The notes under the pieces: model-generated | What the model was told of the DNA's origin: nothing | The model's database searches: none | Seen by the model: the letters and a program-made list of their open reading frames with translations, nothing else | In this document: one piece after another, positions 1 through 11,330 of the stretch | How the letters are laid out: every line of letters begins with the position of its first letter | Numbering within the stretch: position 1 is the first letter of the stretch | Position numbers and translations under genes: made by a program | Source of the DNA: Ashinkailepas kermadecensis | Taxonomy: Eukaryota; Arthropoda; Thecostraca; Neolepadidae | Length of the DNA stretch: 64,000 nucleotides | Assembly: GCA_034440615.1 (NCBI GenBank) | Contig: JAOTOM010004389.1 | Coordinates: 186,001-250,000, forward strand | Direction of reading: 5' to 3'

Positions 1-3
1 TGT

Positions 4-730
4 GTGTGTATGTATATACTGCAACTGTCCTTCGAACCACCTTTGAGCAAAATCTGGCAACTAATCCGACGTTTGTCCGGACGCTCCCCATTTAAATCAC
101 TCCCGGCCATCAAAATTCAAAATGTCACTATTACAGAATCGCAAACAGTAGTCAATAGTACAGCTAACCACCATAGCTCACCTCACCACAGCTCACAATA
201 GCTCCGTCGCTGCTCCGACGACAACTACAGACCCGGTTTCATCGAAAATGCACAACACACTTTCCATACCAATTTCGCTCCATATGATTCTGGCAATGCC
301 GAAACCTACAATGCTGCTTTTCAACCTTCTGAATTGGAACATGTCATTTCCTCCGCCGGTAGCACCTCCGTGGGGCCTGACAAAGTATATTTGTTTTCTT
401 TCAGACACTTTCCCGACCAAAGCAAGCATTATGAGAGACCGGGTCTAATTGATACACGGGATAGTTGATACAACAGCATTTTCTCCAACAGTATGAAGCC
501 GGTTGCCATTACTACCACACATGTTGCTACTGGCACACTCCTCTCACGGCAAAAAAGCGCAAGTCCTTTCGACCCGATGTTGCAGAATGGTGACGATGTG
601 TTTCATTTTTGGAGCCAAAGTAAAATATCAATGTCTATGCCTCGCCGTAAAGTTATAGTTTGTCCCCCATTTGCTAACTTTCCAGGTGTTGGTTATGATT
701 ACCTTGTTCGTTCAGCTTTGCAACGGTGAA
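4..730 (+). pseudogene. LINE ORF2 fragment: pre-RT linker and start of reverse transcriptase
   Basis: Translation of this stretch gives the segment that lies between endonuclease and reverse transcriptase in Jockey/I/CR1-type LINEs. The first ORF (4-201) starts with a typical 'SKIWQLIRRLSGR' linker. After a frame break, 220-430 reads through 'SELEHVISSAGSTS' followed by VGPDKV, matching the conserved [S/T]xGPDxI entry of the RT domain. A third, weaker block at 493-600 resembles the 'P..WK.A.I.P..K' motif. Stops and frameshifts separate the blocks and no catalytic [F/Y]xDD is visible, so this is a dead copy. The RNase H fragment at 2.0 kb lies about 550 codons downstream of the GPD motif, close to the spacing expected inside one element, so both may come from the same insertion. 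The clade is not resolved. Confidence 0.7.
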
Positions 731-2000
731 ATGCTTCTGTCATTTGCCGTTATACTGTACTCATGATGTTGCGCAGCATGCCACAGCCTGCAGCAACGTA
801 ATCAGACTGTATCAACGTCAGCCTGTATCAACGTTTTGTCTACTGGTAATGAAATCAAATAAGGACAGAATTACCTATGTTTATTAAGATGTCTGCTAAA
901 GCGTTTTCTATATAATCATGTTCAATATTTCTACCGGCATTTCTCACTAGACGGGAAAGCTGAACAAAGTGAAAGGTGCAGCTACAAAATCAGGGAAGTA
1001 TGATCCTATTCAGTTCGAAGGGTTCCAGCCCCCCCCCCCCAACTTGACTGCCAGCCCTCCCGCACAACTTTGGAAGTCAAACCCATGAACAATTCAAGTA
1101 ATGCTGCATAAATGTCGAGTAGGACATACTACTCGTGTTAAACCTAGGTTGGTGTAAGATTGCCTAAAATTTATAATGAGTGGTGACGATATTCTCGCGG
1201 TTCTTCTAAGTATTCTTTAGTATTGGTGGTGGTTTAGTACTGCCCTCTTTGATAAATTGAAATAGTACACGCAATCCTATTTTAAGTTTTCTCAAATCGA
1301 TAATCACACTGGTCATTTAGCACTGATCGCAATGTGGAGTTTGCTATGATGGTTACATGTTGTTTCTTTTCGCACTGCTATTAATCCGTTTTGATCGAAG
1401 GAAATTTGAAGTAACATATATAAATATCATAAAAACAATAATGAAATTGGGCACAATGCGAAGCGAAAGGGGAAGAAATCGTTTCGACACCAAGTGGATG
1501 CTCCATATTCGGTAGTAGTTTTTCGATCAACCATTTCCTGATTATTTTGTCCCCGGATAGGCTAAGTTCATGGAAAACTTGAAAAAAGGAACGTAATATT
1601 TATGATATTTTTTTTTTTTTTTAAAGATGGCACAATGAAGTGGCCCAAATCCGTTGAGAAATTAGTATTTGGAGTTACCTTAGGTTGATCGACCCAGGGC
1701 TGAGCCCCCCTTCCCCTCCCCAACTGATCTTGCGATCCTACATCCTTGTACATAATGAATGCTTGCACATTCCATAAATGGCATAAACCTTGGGTCAGGA
1801 GTCAAACCAGGACTGAAACCATTATTATTACTGTAAGCATAAAATATGGGCCTTTCAGATGACGTAAACTAATGCCATCTATGGATAACATACTTTATTT
1901 AGCTTACATTTTATCAACCTACCCCATCGTCATTAACAACCTACCCCTAGTCCAGTCCTACCCTTAGCCCAGAAGATGCCAACAAAGATTCCACCAGGTT
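731..2000. other. No gene recognised (possible decayed LINE middle)
   Basis: AT-rich sequence with no long ORF and no recognisable protein motif. It holds a C-run near 1030 and an A/T homopolymer near 1605-1622. If the flanking LINE fragments belong to one element, this should be its RT core, but no RT motif survives. Confidence 0.5.
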
Positions 2001-2009
2001 CGTTCTCGC

Positions 2010-2910
2010 TATCATCATGCTCCCTTTGTTTTTACTGACGGATTTAAGGACGCCAACCTCGCAAGAAATTTCATTGTTTCGGGGACGTACAAAAAGCAAC
2101 ATCGTCTGCCCGACGGAACCTCAACTTGCATCATCGAATTGCGTGCCCTCCTCATTGTTCTCAGTTATATTCGCAATCGTTTCCTCTGCCACCCTATGTA
2201 GAATGTCGTCATTTGTTCAGCCTTTAAATCCGCTTTACAATCCGATTCTTCACTTTATCCTTCACACCATTTATAAACCCTCAGACACACTTCATATAAT
2301 GGGTGTGAAGATTCCTTTCATGTGGGTGCCCATGTCACTGTGACATGCCAGGAAACGAAGAAGGAGACCAACTAGCCAAATAATCACTACAACTACGAAA
2401 CATCACATAAATTCCACAGCATCATGAAACCATTACGTCATCAATGCAACAGAGCATTCGCCAATTTTGGAACAAACAATGCACTGAAAGCACAAACCAC
2501 ACACAATTACGACTCATCAAACATATCATTGTTCCATGGATATCATCTTTTCAAACCAACCGACGTGACGAACAAGTTATCTCGCGGCTCCGCACCAGAC
2601 ACACTTTCCTCGCACATTGATTTATGTATGCAGGATCACTTCGGCCTGTGTGCCCATCATGCAACACCCATCTTACATTCACACAAACACTCCTCCGCTG
2701 TCAGCAGTACCGCGGCCCTCGAAAGGCACCGATCGATTATTGCCGTGCGCACATAATTCCTTTTTCTTTGCCCACACTGTCGGTGGATGATCACTCATTT
2801 TTCATCAAATTACTTTTTATTTTCTCCGCAAAACAAACCTGTTTCAATATCCATCAACTGAATTATACAACATAGCACTATTTTTCCTTTTATTCACGGC
2901 ATGATATGGC
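2010..2910 (+). pseudogene. LINE RNase H domain and C-terminal Cys/His tail (decayed)
   Basis: Reading across frames from 2025 gives an RNase H-like series: 'FTDGFKDANLARNF' (first catalytic Asp at TDG), then 'ELRALLIVLSYI' (catalytic Glu), then 'ICSAFKSALQS' (SDSKSAL-like, the Asp replaced), then 'FHVGAHV' and 'GNEEGDQLAK'-like residues near 2325-2380. From 2440 to 2755 the tail continues with 'ISRLRTRHTFLAHRFMYAG' and then PVCPSCNTHLTF, a Cys-rich motif common at the C-terminus of RNase H-bearing LINEs (I/Tad/Jockey-like groups). At least three frame changes break it. The end near 2900 (TATATAATAAAACA) may be the 3' terminus. RNase H degrades the RNA strand of the RNA-DNA hybrid during target-primed reverse transcription; this copy cannot be functional. 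Confidence 0.75.
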
Positions 2911-4010
2911 CAGAGGAGGCTGAAGTGCCCTATATAATAAAACAATCCAGACATTCACAAAATGCTCAACCCCATCTATTTCTAGATTCAATGCGAGAAA
3001 AATCATAATCTATTCACAAGTAGTCGCTGAGCCCAAGACGTGTATTCGAAGCTGCAGGATATGCTGTGCTGCAGAATGCAAACAGTTTACAAAGCTCCAT
3101 AACATTTTTTTCGGGGGAAATAATTGATGCTCAAGAATGTCGGTCCAAAACTGGACTACACAAACACAAATAACAGAGATAAACAAGCCACCAGGGACTA
3201 CGGGCTGGGCATCCAAGCACATCGACTGTGTGAGGAAATGAACTTCTGGCTGTCACCTCAGCAACAAATCAGGTACCTAATTATAGCTGTGCCTATAGGT
3301 ATGTATATGCGTGTCGGGGCCCCATCTGATACCCGATCTCCAGGCGGGAGCTTCCGCCCACTGGTCGGTGCCGGTCGGTCGCGCCCAGCAGTGCAGGTTG
3401 ATTGGGTGGGAACAATGGGTCTGGATTGCGCCATGTCGGCTGGCTGTGGCGCCTCACTGGCTCTCGTATTTGCATTGGCTGTAGCGAAGGAGCGGTTACT
3501 CCTCTCTGGAGATGGTAGCCCCATGGCTATGATCGGAAGCCACGGCGTTCGGGATTCGCGGACTGGCGAGGAGGCCAGACTGTGACGCTCCTCACGGGCG
3601 CAGTCATCCTTGATTTGGCATCAGATAGTGGGGCACGCAAGAGTGCTTCTCGGCGGTCACTCGTTGCCCGTTGCCCTTTGAAAGTTCAGTAATGCAATAG
3701 GAGCAGCTCTGTTGAACCGGGTTATCCGTGGACCAGAAAACTCACTAGGTATCACTCAAGCCACAAGAAGCCTTCGGGCTCCAGTTGGAGTAAAACTTCT
3801 CTACAATAGTAACATTCTAGCCGCTATAAGTCTGCATACATTCTGGTGGTAGCATTGACTGAAATTGGTGAAGGTCTTCTGAAATGTATGTATCATGTCA
3901 CACATCAATGTGAAGAACTGCGCGTTGTCTGCATGCCAGTGTTTTGCTTGCGGTTGAACATACAATTCTGTCGAGGTGAGCATGCATGCATAGTAAGCCT
4001 GTTCGCACAT
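2911..4010. other. No recognised gene
   Basis: A 153-codon plus-strand ORF (3124-3585) and an 88-codon minus ORF overlap here in moderately GC-rich DNA. Neither shows a known motif, signal peptide or convincing splice context. 3330-3600 is more GC-rich than its surroundings and could hold an exon, but I cannot support one. Confidence 0.4.
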
Positions 4011-4011
4011 A

Positions 4012-4066
4012 TATACACAAACACACACACACGCACACGCACACGCCCACACACACACACACACAT
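4012..4066. repeat. (CA)n microsatellite
   Basis: Interrupted CA dinucleotide run with occasional CG steps. It produces false Thr/His/Cys/Val-rich ORFs on both strands. Confidence 0.95.
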
Positions 4067-4282
4067 GGGTGTAGCCATGGTTTCGAAATGGGGGGGGCAT
4101 GCCAGGGACGCGGACAGTTTGGGCAGGATGGAGGGTAGCCCAATTTAGAATAGAGAGTAGCCTCTCCCCCCCCCCACACACACAAATAATCTTTGGATTT
4201 CAGCCACTTCATTTTCAATGTCTGGTTTTCAGATTCACCATTCTTAAAACTCATATTTTGGGGACAAAAAGTTCCTCCGAAA

Positions 4283-5190
4283 TTAGCAAGTTTCACTCCT
4301 ATAAACATCTAGCTTTATGTCGTATGTGCTGGTCACGATTTCCCAGTCACCACAGAGCAATACGTTAAACGTTAAAGGTTTGTACGTTAGACGTTGCCCT
4401 CTTGCAGCAGGAAAAATGAAATATCTCGTGGTGGCATTTACAATTCGGACTGGTAGGCGTTTATGCTGATCTGGTTTTGCTACCACTTCGGCTATGAGCA
4501 CGCCGGGCTCCTTATAAATCAGTGGCGTATTGTCAAATGAACGTACGTAGCAAGTTTGATCCACTGATTGCACTTGATTCACAACTGCCGGACACTCCAC
4601 GACCGTGTTGGCCGGGATAATATGCGTCTTTTGACTCTGACTAGTGAGCTCGCCTGCTCACTGGTCTGTTGCTTCGGTCTGAGTGGGATCATGTTGCCTT
4701 CTAGGCACAGGGCTTTCTCCTTAAAATCTAGTTTTGCTCCGAACTTTGTCAAAAATCGTTTCCCAACATGTACTGTTGCTTCAAGTCTTCTACAATTTGG
4801 AAGGCGACAGGTTGTCTGAATTTACTCATCTCGACGTTGAATGTTCCTACACCGATATTTTTTAAGCGATGGCCGCTGGCCGAAATGAGTGTAATGCGGT
4901 CTTTTCGGTCCCCAGAAAAGCTGATGATCTGATCCTTTGCAATTTTGTCGAATAATTATCTCAAAATCAATGAGATGCCGGCTCCAGTATCTACAAGTGT
5001 GTAGGCCTTTTGGTTGACAATTTTAAGCCAGCATATGGACGTATTAGGTCTGATACGAATTTGTTGTACACGCGTCTGTTTTTGCTTACGTTTCTCGGGG
5101 TCTCTCTTTATTCTGACGTTAAAAAGATGTGTCCTCTTTGGTTCATCTTTCCGAATTATCTCAGCTCCATCGTGGTGGTCATTCACAAAG
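4283..5190 (-). pseudogene. Gypsy-like retrotransposon protease and pre-RT pol remnant
   Basis: On the minus strand 5186-4956 encodes a segment ending in 'AYTLVDTGAGISLI', which carries the retropepsin active-site motif DTGA in hydrophobic context. Further downstream, 4600-4283 reads as the protease-to-RT spacer typical of Ty3/gypsy pol ('VECPAVVNQVQ', 'RLPVRIVNATT'). The blocks lie in different frames and stop codons interrupt them. No reverse transcriptase, RNase H or integrase follows before the CA microsatellite at 4.0 kb, so pol is truncated. The gag block lies directly upstream (higher coordinates) in the right order. Family known: retropepsin dimers cleave the Gag-Pol precursor. Inference: an old LTR-element copy with its 3' half missing. 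Confidence 0.8.
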
Positions 5191-5213
5191 GAGCTCTTGA
5201 GTTTTCCGACTGT

Positions 5214-6204
5214 TTAGGGGGAACTTGGCAGGAGCGGCACTGACGACCCAGGTGGCCAATTTTGGCACACCTTATGCAGATGGGTTTGCCATCTGTGGTC
5301 CACTGGAAGGACGGATTCGGCTGCTGTGGCTTCCACACTCTGGGGCCCGCAGGAGGGCGCGGCGGAGGGGTCCGTGGTTGGGTCCTGGGGCGTAGGGTCG
5401 TGGCGGTGTCGGATGCTGTGGGTAAGACGGGTAAAATACCCTGGGTCCAAGTTGGGGTTGGTTCTCCGGTTTTTGTGTTTCTAATTTTTGCGCTGCCGGT
5501 TTTGTTACTGTCTCCCCCAGTGTCACCACTAATTTTTCTAGTTTATATAGCCTATCGTTTCCTATTTCTGGACGAACTGCATCTACTTCCATCGGCTCGT
5601 CAGCATGTTTCTGTACTCCGCGACATAACTCCACTGTCCTGTCCAGCTGTTGTTCGCGCACTACGAACTGAATGGCCTCCTCCAGGTTTCCAAATTGGTG
5701 CCTATATAATTTACTGGCAAACTAGCCGCTTTGTACACCCTTGTTGAAAACTTCTATCAACATTTCCTGAGTTGTGGGGCTGTTCAAGTCGGTGTAAGCC
5801 TCCCTGGCCAGAGTGAGTAACCTCTCACCAAAGTTTTGCACAAGTTCAGCCCGATGCTGCTTCAATTTTCTCAGGGTTTCTTGGGAGCATTTCTGGTCCG
5901 AAAGGTCCGAGTATATTTCTTTCATTACCTGTTTGATCTCTGCCCACGTAAAGTTGGGTTGGTGCAAAAGTATGCGTTGTAGAAATTCAGCAGCTGGTCC
6001 ACTAAGAGTTTTCAGGGATATTATTTGCATGTATTCATTATCCATCGAGTAGCTGATGCGCTCCAATTGTTTTAGCCAATCGCATAATTTATGGTGGCTC
6101 TCCCCAGCAAAAGGTTTTATGTTCTGGCTCATGCCCTGAGCTTGCATCTCCATTCTAATTTTATTAAAGCTGTCGGCAAGTCTCTGAAATGTAATTTCAG
6201 TCAT
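5214..6204 (-). pseudogene. Gypsy-like gag: capsid region and CCHC zinc knuckle, broken
   Basis: Minus-strand ORF 6204-5722 (160 codons) resembles retrotransposon capsid. It shows a predicted helical 'LCDWLKQLERISYSM' block, then 'LSGPAAEFLQRIL', 'TWAEIKQVMKEIYSD' and an RKLKQHRAELVQNFGERLL stretch, matching the usual gag order. A stop at 5722 separates it from 5661-5272, which continues in the same frame with an acidic then Pro/Gln-rich linker. A frame change then leads to a nucleocapsid-like knuckle near 5280-5235, 'CIRCAKIGHLGRQC' (CX2CX4HX4C), which binds RNA during packaging. The protease block follows downstream. Start chosen at 6204 because the capsid-like homology begins there. The element is inactive: at least one internal stop and one frameshift in gag. 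Confidence 0.85.
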
Positions 6205-7090
6205 GTTTCCTTACGTTGCTTATTTTTCAACGGGTTACAAAATTTTGGTTTTGCTAATTTTTGTGTAGAAACAGTTTCTGTTACGTATCCCAGCGTGCAC
6301 AGTAATTCACACGTACAGTATTAAGTACACAGGGAACATTCAGCACAAGCATACAATTGTATTTGACGGTGCTAACGGTGGTCAAATTTCGGAAGGGTAT
6401 TTTTCGAAGGATTTCGGGATTTGCCCGGACTCACTGTTTGTTGATCCGACGTCACTATGCACCAGTTGTAGAGTAGTTTAATCATAGGCCTATGGTGTCG
6501 TCTAGGGTTTCGACCTCGCGACGCGATAACACCAGAGTGCAATGTTCTCTGCACTAATATATTATACAAGACTGGATTAAGCAAGTAAACGGTAGTAAAT
6601 AAGAACTCGCACGCTTCAGAAGTGACGTTTGTACAATGTTCCAATGAGACCGCCGACAGTAAATGGTACACGTTCTAAATTTAGAGGCCGAAAGACAGTT
6701 ATTAAATTTACAGATGCGACCGACCACGACAGATCTGCGCAGCTCGACAGTTCAGGAAGCTCTGCCACATCGGGGGTGGTTCGTCGAGGACGGCGCCAGC
6801 CGTCAGCCGCACCTACGCCGCAGACCGCTGTCAGCGGCCCCGGCATTGCTCCTGAAAGGCTTAGTCAGCTCCGGGTTACCCGGCGACGGCGCCGACCGGA
6901 TGGACAGTTACTGATCACGTTACAGTTGCGGGGCGGTAGGTCGGCCCGCTTACGGGGTTACAGCATTACGGGTTGCGCAATCACATGAATGAGGCGGCCA
7001 AAATAGCATTATATAAACTACGTTACAATATTTGAGGGTATATATTATTCAAGCGAAACCATTCATTATATGACGTTTACCTACTTATAC
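6205..7090. other. Leader/LTR candidate region of the gypsy-like element; no gene
   Basis: This region lies upstream of gag on the minus strand, where a leader and 5' LTR would be expected. No second copy of any part of it was seen at the other side, so no LTR pair can be drawn. A 119-codon plus ORF (6629-6988) is Arg/Gly-rich without known motifs. Confidence 0.35.
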
Positions 7091-7100
7091 TAACCCCGCG

Positions 7101-7212
7101 CCGCCCCTGGGTTAAGCACAGTCTTCACCACAAACCGGGACGAGTGGAACGCTACCCGTCCCTGGGCTAAGCATGGTCTTCACCACAAACAGGGACGAGT
7201 GGAACGCTACAG
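7101..7212. repeat. 55-bp tandem duplication
   Basis: Two adjacent copies of about 55 bp that share 'GTCTTCACCACAAAC' and 'GGGACGAGTGGAACGCTAC', with a few substitutions. Confidence 0.85.
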
Positions 7213-7291
7213 ACACTGCAATGCCCTGGAAAGTTCAATGATATAGAGTACAATGTTATGAATGCTGTAATGCTACAGGGACCGCAATTTC

Positions 7292-7505
7292 ATGCGAACT
7301 GTACGGCCTAAACACTGCACAATTGAGAACCACAGCGAACTGTACGGCAGAAACACTGCACAATTGAGAACCACAGCGAACTGTACGGCAGAAACACTGC
7401 ACAATTGAGAACCACAGCGAACTGTACGACAGAAACACTGCACCATTGAGAACCACAGCGAACTGTACGGCAGAAACACTGCACAATTGAGAACCACAGT
7501 GAGTC
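7292..7505. repeat. 41-bp minisatellite, about five copies
   Basis: The unit contains 'CACAGCGAACTGTACGGCAG' followed by AAACACTGCACAATTGAGAAC. Copy starts at 7331, 7372, 7413 and 7454 give a 41-bp period, with a divergent copy before them. It creates a 154-codon repetitive minus-strand ORF that I do not regard as a gene. Confidence 0.95.
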
Positions 7506-7959
7506 TGCACGAGTGAGTCTGGACGGCAGTGAGAGGCAGTGAGTCCGTACGATTGGGACGGCAGTGAGACCGCACGACTGAGACGGCAGTGGTTTAGTGT
7601 CGTGTAGTTGATTACATTCAGGTTTTTAAGGAATAGGTGATATAACCTGATAATGATAGTTTCGAGTACCGCTAAAATAATCATATGAGCGTCTGCATTA
7701 CATATACAATAGTATATCAAATATCTCGCTTGGTTATTTGCTTGTTTTTCAGGTTAAGCATATTTGCCAAACAAGCGGGTCAAATTGCACATTGAACAGT
7801 GTTCCTGCTTTGTAGATGCAGGAACGAATCCACAATGTTCCACTGATATCATATTCGCTCGGTGGGATTCGTACGCAACAAAGATTAGGTTTCCATAGCA
7901 CAAGGTGAGACAAAATGTACCAAGTTAGCTAAAATTCCAGGAAATCTCAATTAGGCTAT

Positions 7960-8565
7960 GTCTGAGAATATAGGGTGTATCTTCATCCCGACCATCTCTG
8001 ACACGCTCTCCCCAGCCCGACGATCTCTGACACGCTCCCCCAGCCCGACCGTCTCTGTCATGTTCCCTTCCGAACCCGACTATCACTGATACGCCTCCAA
8101 ACAAACTATCTATGACATCCCCCACTCAACCCGACCCTCTCTGACATGTCTCCCCCAACCCGATCATTTCTGAACGCCTCCAACATGGCGATCTCTGACA
8201 CGCTCACCCAAGGCAGACCATCTCTGACCTGCTCCTCTCAGCCCGACCACCTCTGACACGCCTCCAACATGACAATCTCTGACATATCTCCCCCAACCCG
8301 ACTATCTCCGACATGTCCCCCAAACCAAACATCTCGGACATGTCCACCAGCTCCAACCCGACCACCTCTAACACGCTCTCCCCGGATCCAACCCGACCAT
8401 CTCTGACACGCTCTCCCCAGCCCAGACACGATGATCGCTGACAATCTCCCCCAGCCCGAACTAGACCATCTCTGACAGGCTCCCCCAGCCTGACCATCTC
8501 TGGTATGATCCTCCAGCCCGACTATTTCTGACATCTCCCCCAGCCAGACCATCTCTGACGTGCTC
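7960..8565. repeat. Degenerate ~30-bp minisatellite (CCCGACCATCTCTGACACGC)
   Basis: About eighteen imperfect copies of a pyrimidine-rich unit of roughly 29-34 bp built on 'CAGCCCGACCATCTCTGACA' and CGCTCCCC. The array runs right up to the splice acceptor of the following exon, so its C/T-rich strand would supply the polypyrimidine tract of the intron. Confidence 0.9.
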
Positions 8566-8575
8566 TGCTGCGCAG

Positions 8576-9405
8576 GTGATGGATGCGTGGACACGTCCCT
8601 CTTCAACTACCTGCTCTACTACTACCTGGTGGCGTCGCAGACGGGCCCGCCGCAGCATCACCAACAGGCTGATCAGATGGCAGCCGCGCTGCTGACGCTG
8701 CTCCGCACCCGAGGCACCGACCCGCTGCCTACGCTCATCAGCCAGCCGGCCGGCCAGGCGGCGCTCATAGCCATGCTGCAGAAGGTGGCCGACGGCGACA
8801 CCACCCGGCTAGTGATGCTGCTGGCGTCCATCCGCGACGGCCAAGCCACCTCAGGTCAGGGTGCGGGTCACCAGCGTCCCACGCCAGGACAGTCGGCAGT
8901 TCAGGCGCTGACGACCGTCGAGGGGCAGAAGGCCCAGCTGCCGGTGGCGCCATCTACCCCGGGGCTGACGGCCGGCTCAGAGTCGGCCGTACCTGTTGTG
9001 ATCGGCTCGACAGGTGAGCCTCAGCCAGGTCAGCCACAGCCAACGTCAGAGCTGGGCTGGGCGGCGCGACGGTTCCCGGAGGGCGCCGACTCTCAGACTG
9101 TCATCCACACGCCCGGTAAGCCGCCGCCGCCGGCCGCCGCCGCCGCCAGCAGTCGAGTGCTGGCCGCCACTACCCGGCTGGAGGTCAGCACGGTCACGCT
9201 GGTCACCACCATCTTCGTCAGCCGCACCACCACGGTGGCGGCCGTGCGCGCTGGTCAGCACACGGCCTTTGAGCACGTGCACACGGTGACGCACGTGTTG
9301 ACGGCCACGCGGCTGGACACGTTGACCACGGTGGTGACGCCCACCGTGGTGGTGTTCGCCGGCCACTCCAGCACCGTGTACGGCGGCGCGCGCGCCGGGC
9401 CGTGA
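8576..9405 (+). CDS. Terminal coding exon of an unrecognised Thr/Val-rich protein
   Basis: An open frame of about 276 codons in strongly GC-rich DNA with high GC at third positions, unlike the AT-rich surroundings. It is preceded by a candidate 3' splice site (CTGCTGCGCAG, ending 8575) after a pyrimidine-rich repeat and ends at a TGA. The upstream frame has no convincing ATG, so this should be an internal-to-last exon entered in phase with a split codon. The first ~85 residues look helical ('SLFNYLLYYYLVASQTGPP', then 'ADQMAAALLTLLRTRG' and 'AALIAMLQKVADGDTTRLVM'). A Gly/Pro/Gln-rich linker and a poly-Pro/Ala stretch (PPPPAAAAA) follow. The last ~75 residues are Thr/Val-rich with alternating beta-type pattern ('VSTVTLVTTIFVSRTTTV', 'HVHTVTHVLTATRLDTLTTV'). 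No transmembrane helix is evident. The T/V-rich tail resembles low-complexity tracts of extracellular, cuticle- or mucin-like arthropod proteins; that is an analogy, not a family assignment. Confidence 0.55.
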
Positions 9406-10680
9406 CGTCAGAGCCATGCGGCACCACACGCCGCCACCTGCCGCCCAGCCTGGCCAGCCGTCCTGACGTGCTGGCGGCACACCGCAGCTGCCGTCGCCGC
9501 CGCCTCGCCGGACCATGCAGAAGCCGCAGTCGAAGCCGACGCCGGAGTCCGAGCCGCAGCTGAAGCTGGAGCCGGAGCCGGAGTCGGCAGCGACGCCGCC
9601 GAAGAGGAGGCTTCTGAGGTTGCTCAACACGCGCTCCGCGTCTCGTCGTCCCGGCTGGTTCCGGCGCTGTCGGCGAGTGGTGCCGAGGTCGAGACAGACC
9701 GGTCGGCGGGTGGTGCCAAGGTCGAGACAGACCGGTCGGCGAGAGGGTCTGGCGCGGACCAGCGCGTTCAGTGATGAGCACGGTCATATCAGACCCGATG
9801 GCAACGTCAGATCTGCACAGTCTGACCGACCAGCCTCGGCCTCAGTGTCGGCTCCTATCGCCTCAGGCGAGATTTCCTCGTCCTCTGTGTCGGCTCTTAA
9901 CGCCTGGGGCGAGACTGCCTCTGCCTCTGTCGCCTCGGACGAGACTTCCGCGGCCACCGTGTCCCGCCCAGACGGTGCGGGCCGGCAGGTGTCAGTGCTG
10001 TACTCCGTGTCGTCCGGTGTGTCGGCGTCGTGAGGGAGAGCCGAGTGGGGAATACGCTCGGGACGCCGGATCGCCGCTCCTTGAACAGACACAGTCGATC
10101 TTCCGTGGATAGCGAGGAGACGGCTGGCTGCAGCTGCTGAATGGCGGGTGCGACCGCGGAAACGTGGCCAGCGAGCTCAACTCGTGGATCTGTAGCTAGT
10201 CGATTGATCGGGTAGATTTGTGGATAATGAGTGGACTCAGTTGATCTGTGGATAGTTAGCAGAACTGAAAGCCTCTACTTAGTCAAACATGTGAATTGAT
10301 GGACATAAGGCTGGCCTGGCGGATCTGCACGACGTCGGTGAACCGTAAGGTTATGTGGACTGGAGAGGCGATATCGTACGACTAGTAGTGACAGGGCCAA
10401 GTGTGTCTCGAGAGCGAGCGTACATCCGAATGCCTACTCAGAAGGCAGCCGAGGCTAAGTGCGAAGCTTCAGATTCTCGCGGGATAAGAGCCGACAATAT
10501 TTCTGGACAGATAGCTGGAATAGGAGCGGCTGATGGCATTGCTCGGAGTGGTCGTGTCTCGGCACTTGGCTCCTGCCGGCCACCAATGTCGGCGGTCCTG
10601 CTGCAGCCTGCTGCAGCCTGCTGTCACGGCGGCAGCTGAGTCATGTTGCCAGCTGCTCTCGGACAGAGACCCAGCTGCCG
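9406..10680. other. GC-rich region after the exon; possible 3' UTR or further coding
   Basis: A 172-codon plus ORF (9515-10033) rich in Pro/Glu then Ser/Ala overlaps equally open minus ORFs, so openness here reflects GC content. A 33-bp tandem pair containing 'GTCGAGACAGACCGGTCGGC' lies at about 9675-9740. From 10180 on there is no coding signal. No AATAAA was seen. Confidence 0.35.
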
Positions 10681-10687
10681 GACAAAC

Positions 10688-10714
10688 AGGTCCTCTCTCT
10701 CTCTCTCTCTCTCG
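10688..10714. repeat. (CT)n microsatellite
   Basis: Pure CT dinucleotide run, followed 35 bp later by a G-homopolymer near 10760-10775. Confidence 0.95.
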
Positions 10715-10861
10715 ACACACCGCCGTTCTCGCACTCCGGTGGCCCCGTCGCGTGGGCGGGGTGGGGGGGGGGGGTGACGGTCGGCTGACCATGGGCAGTG
10801 CGCTGCTCAAGGCTGTCGGTCAGCCGGGCGTGTCCGCACTTTCGGCTCGGCTCCGGCCACT

Positions 10862-11330
10862 TCCGGCACCGACCGCTAACGTCCGACACCGACCGCTGAC
10901 GTCCGGCACCGACCGCTGACGTCCGGCACCGACCGCTGACGTCCGGCACCGACCGCTGACGTCCGGCACCGACCGCTGACGTCCGGCACCGACCGCTGAC
11001 GTCCGGCACCGACCGCTGACGTCCGGCACCGACCGCTGACGTCCGACACCGACCGCTGACGTCCGGCACCGACCGCTGACGTCCGGCACCGACCGCTGAC
11101 GTCTGACACCGACCGCTGACGTCCGGCACCGACCGCTGACGTCCGGCACCGACCGCTGACGTCCGGCACCGACCGCTGACGTCCGGCACCGACCGCTGAC
11201 GTCCGGCACCGACCGCTGACGTCCGGGACCGACCGCTGACGAACGGCCGAGCACTGTGACGGAAGGCAGAGCACTTTGATGGACGGACAAGCACTGTGAC
11301 GGACGGCCGAGCACTGTGACGGACGGCGTG
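10862..11330. repeat. 20-bp minisatellite: ~19 copies, then 4 copies of a second 20-bp unit
   Basis: 'GACCGCTGACGTCCGGCACC' repeats with an exact 20-bp period to about 11240, with few substitutions. It is followed by about four copies of a different 20-bp unit (GGACGGCCGAGCACTGTGAC). Because 20 is not a multiple of 3, all three frames of a strand cycle through the same 20-residue peptide; this accounts for the 279-, 164- and 132-codon minus ORFs. Each first-type unit carries TGACGTCC, one base away from a CRE octamer. Confidence 0.97.

Noticed and set aside
6470..6545. tRNA primer-binding site and LTR for the gypsy-like element
   Set aside because: A TGGTGT...ACACCA segment is suggestive, but no tRNA match or LTR pair could be established.
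7292..7505. Regular 41-bp repeats as a CRISPR array
   Set aside because: There are no variable spacers; it is a head-to-tail minisatellite in eukaryotic DNA, as are all other arrays here.
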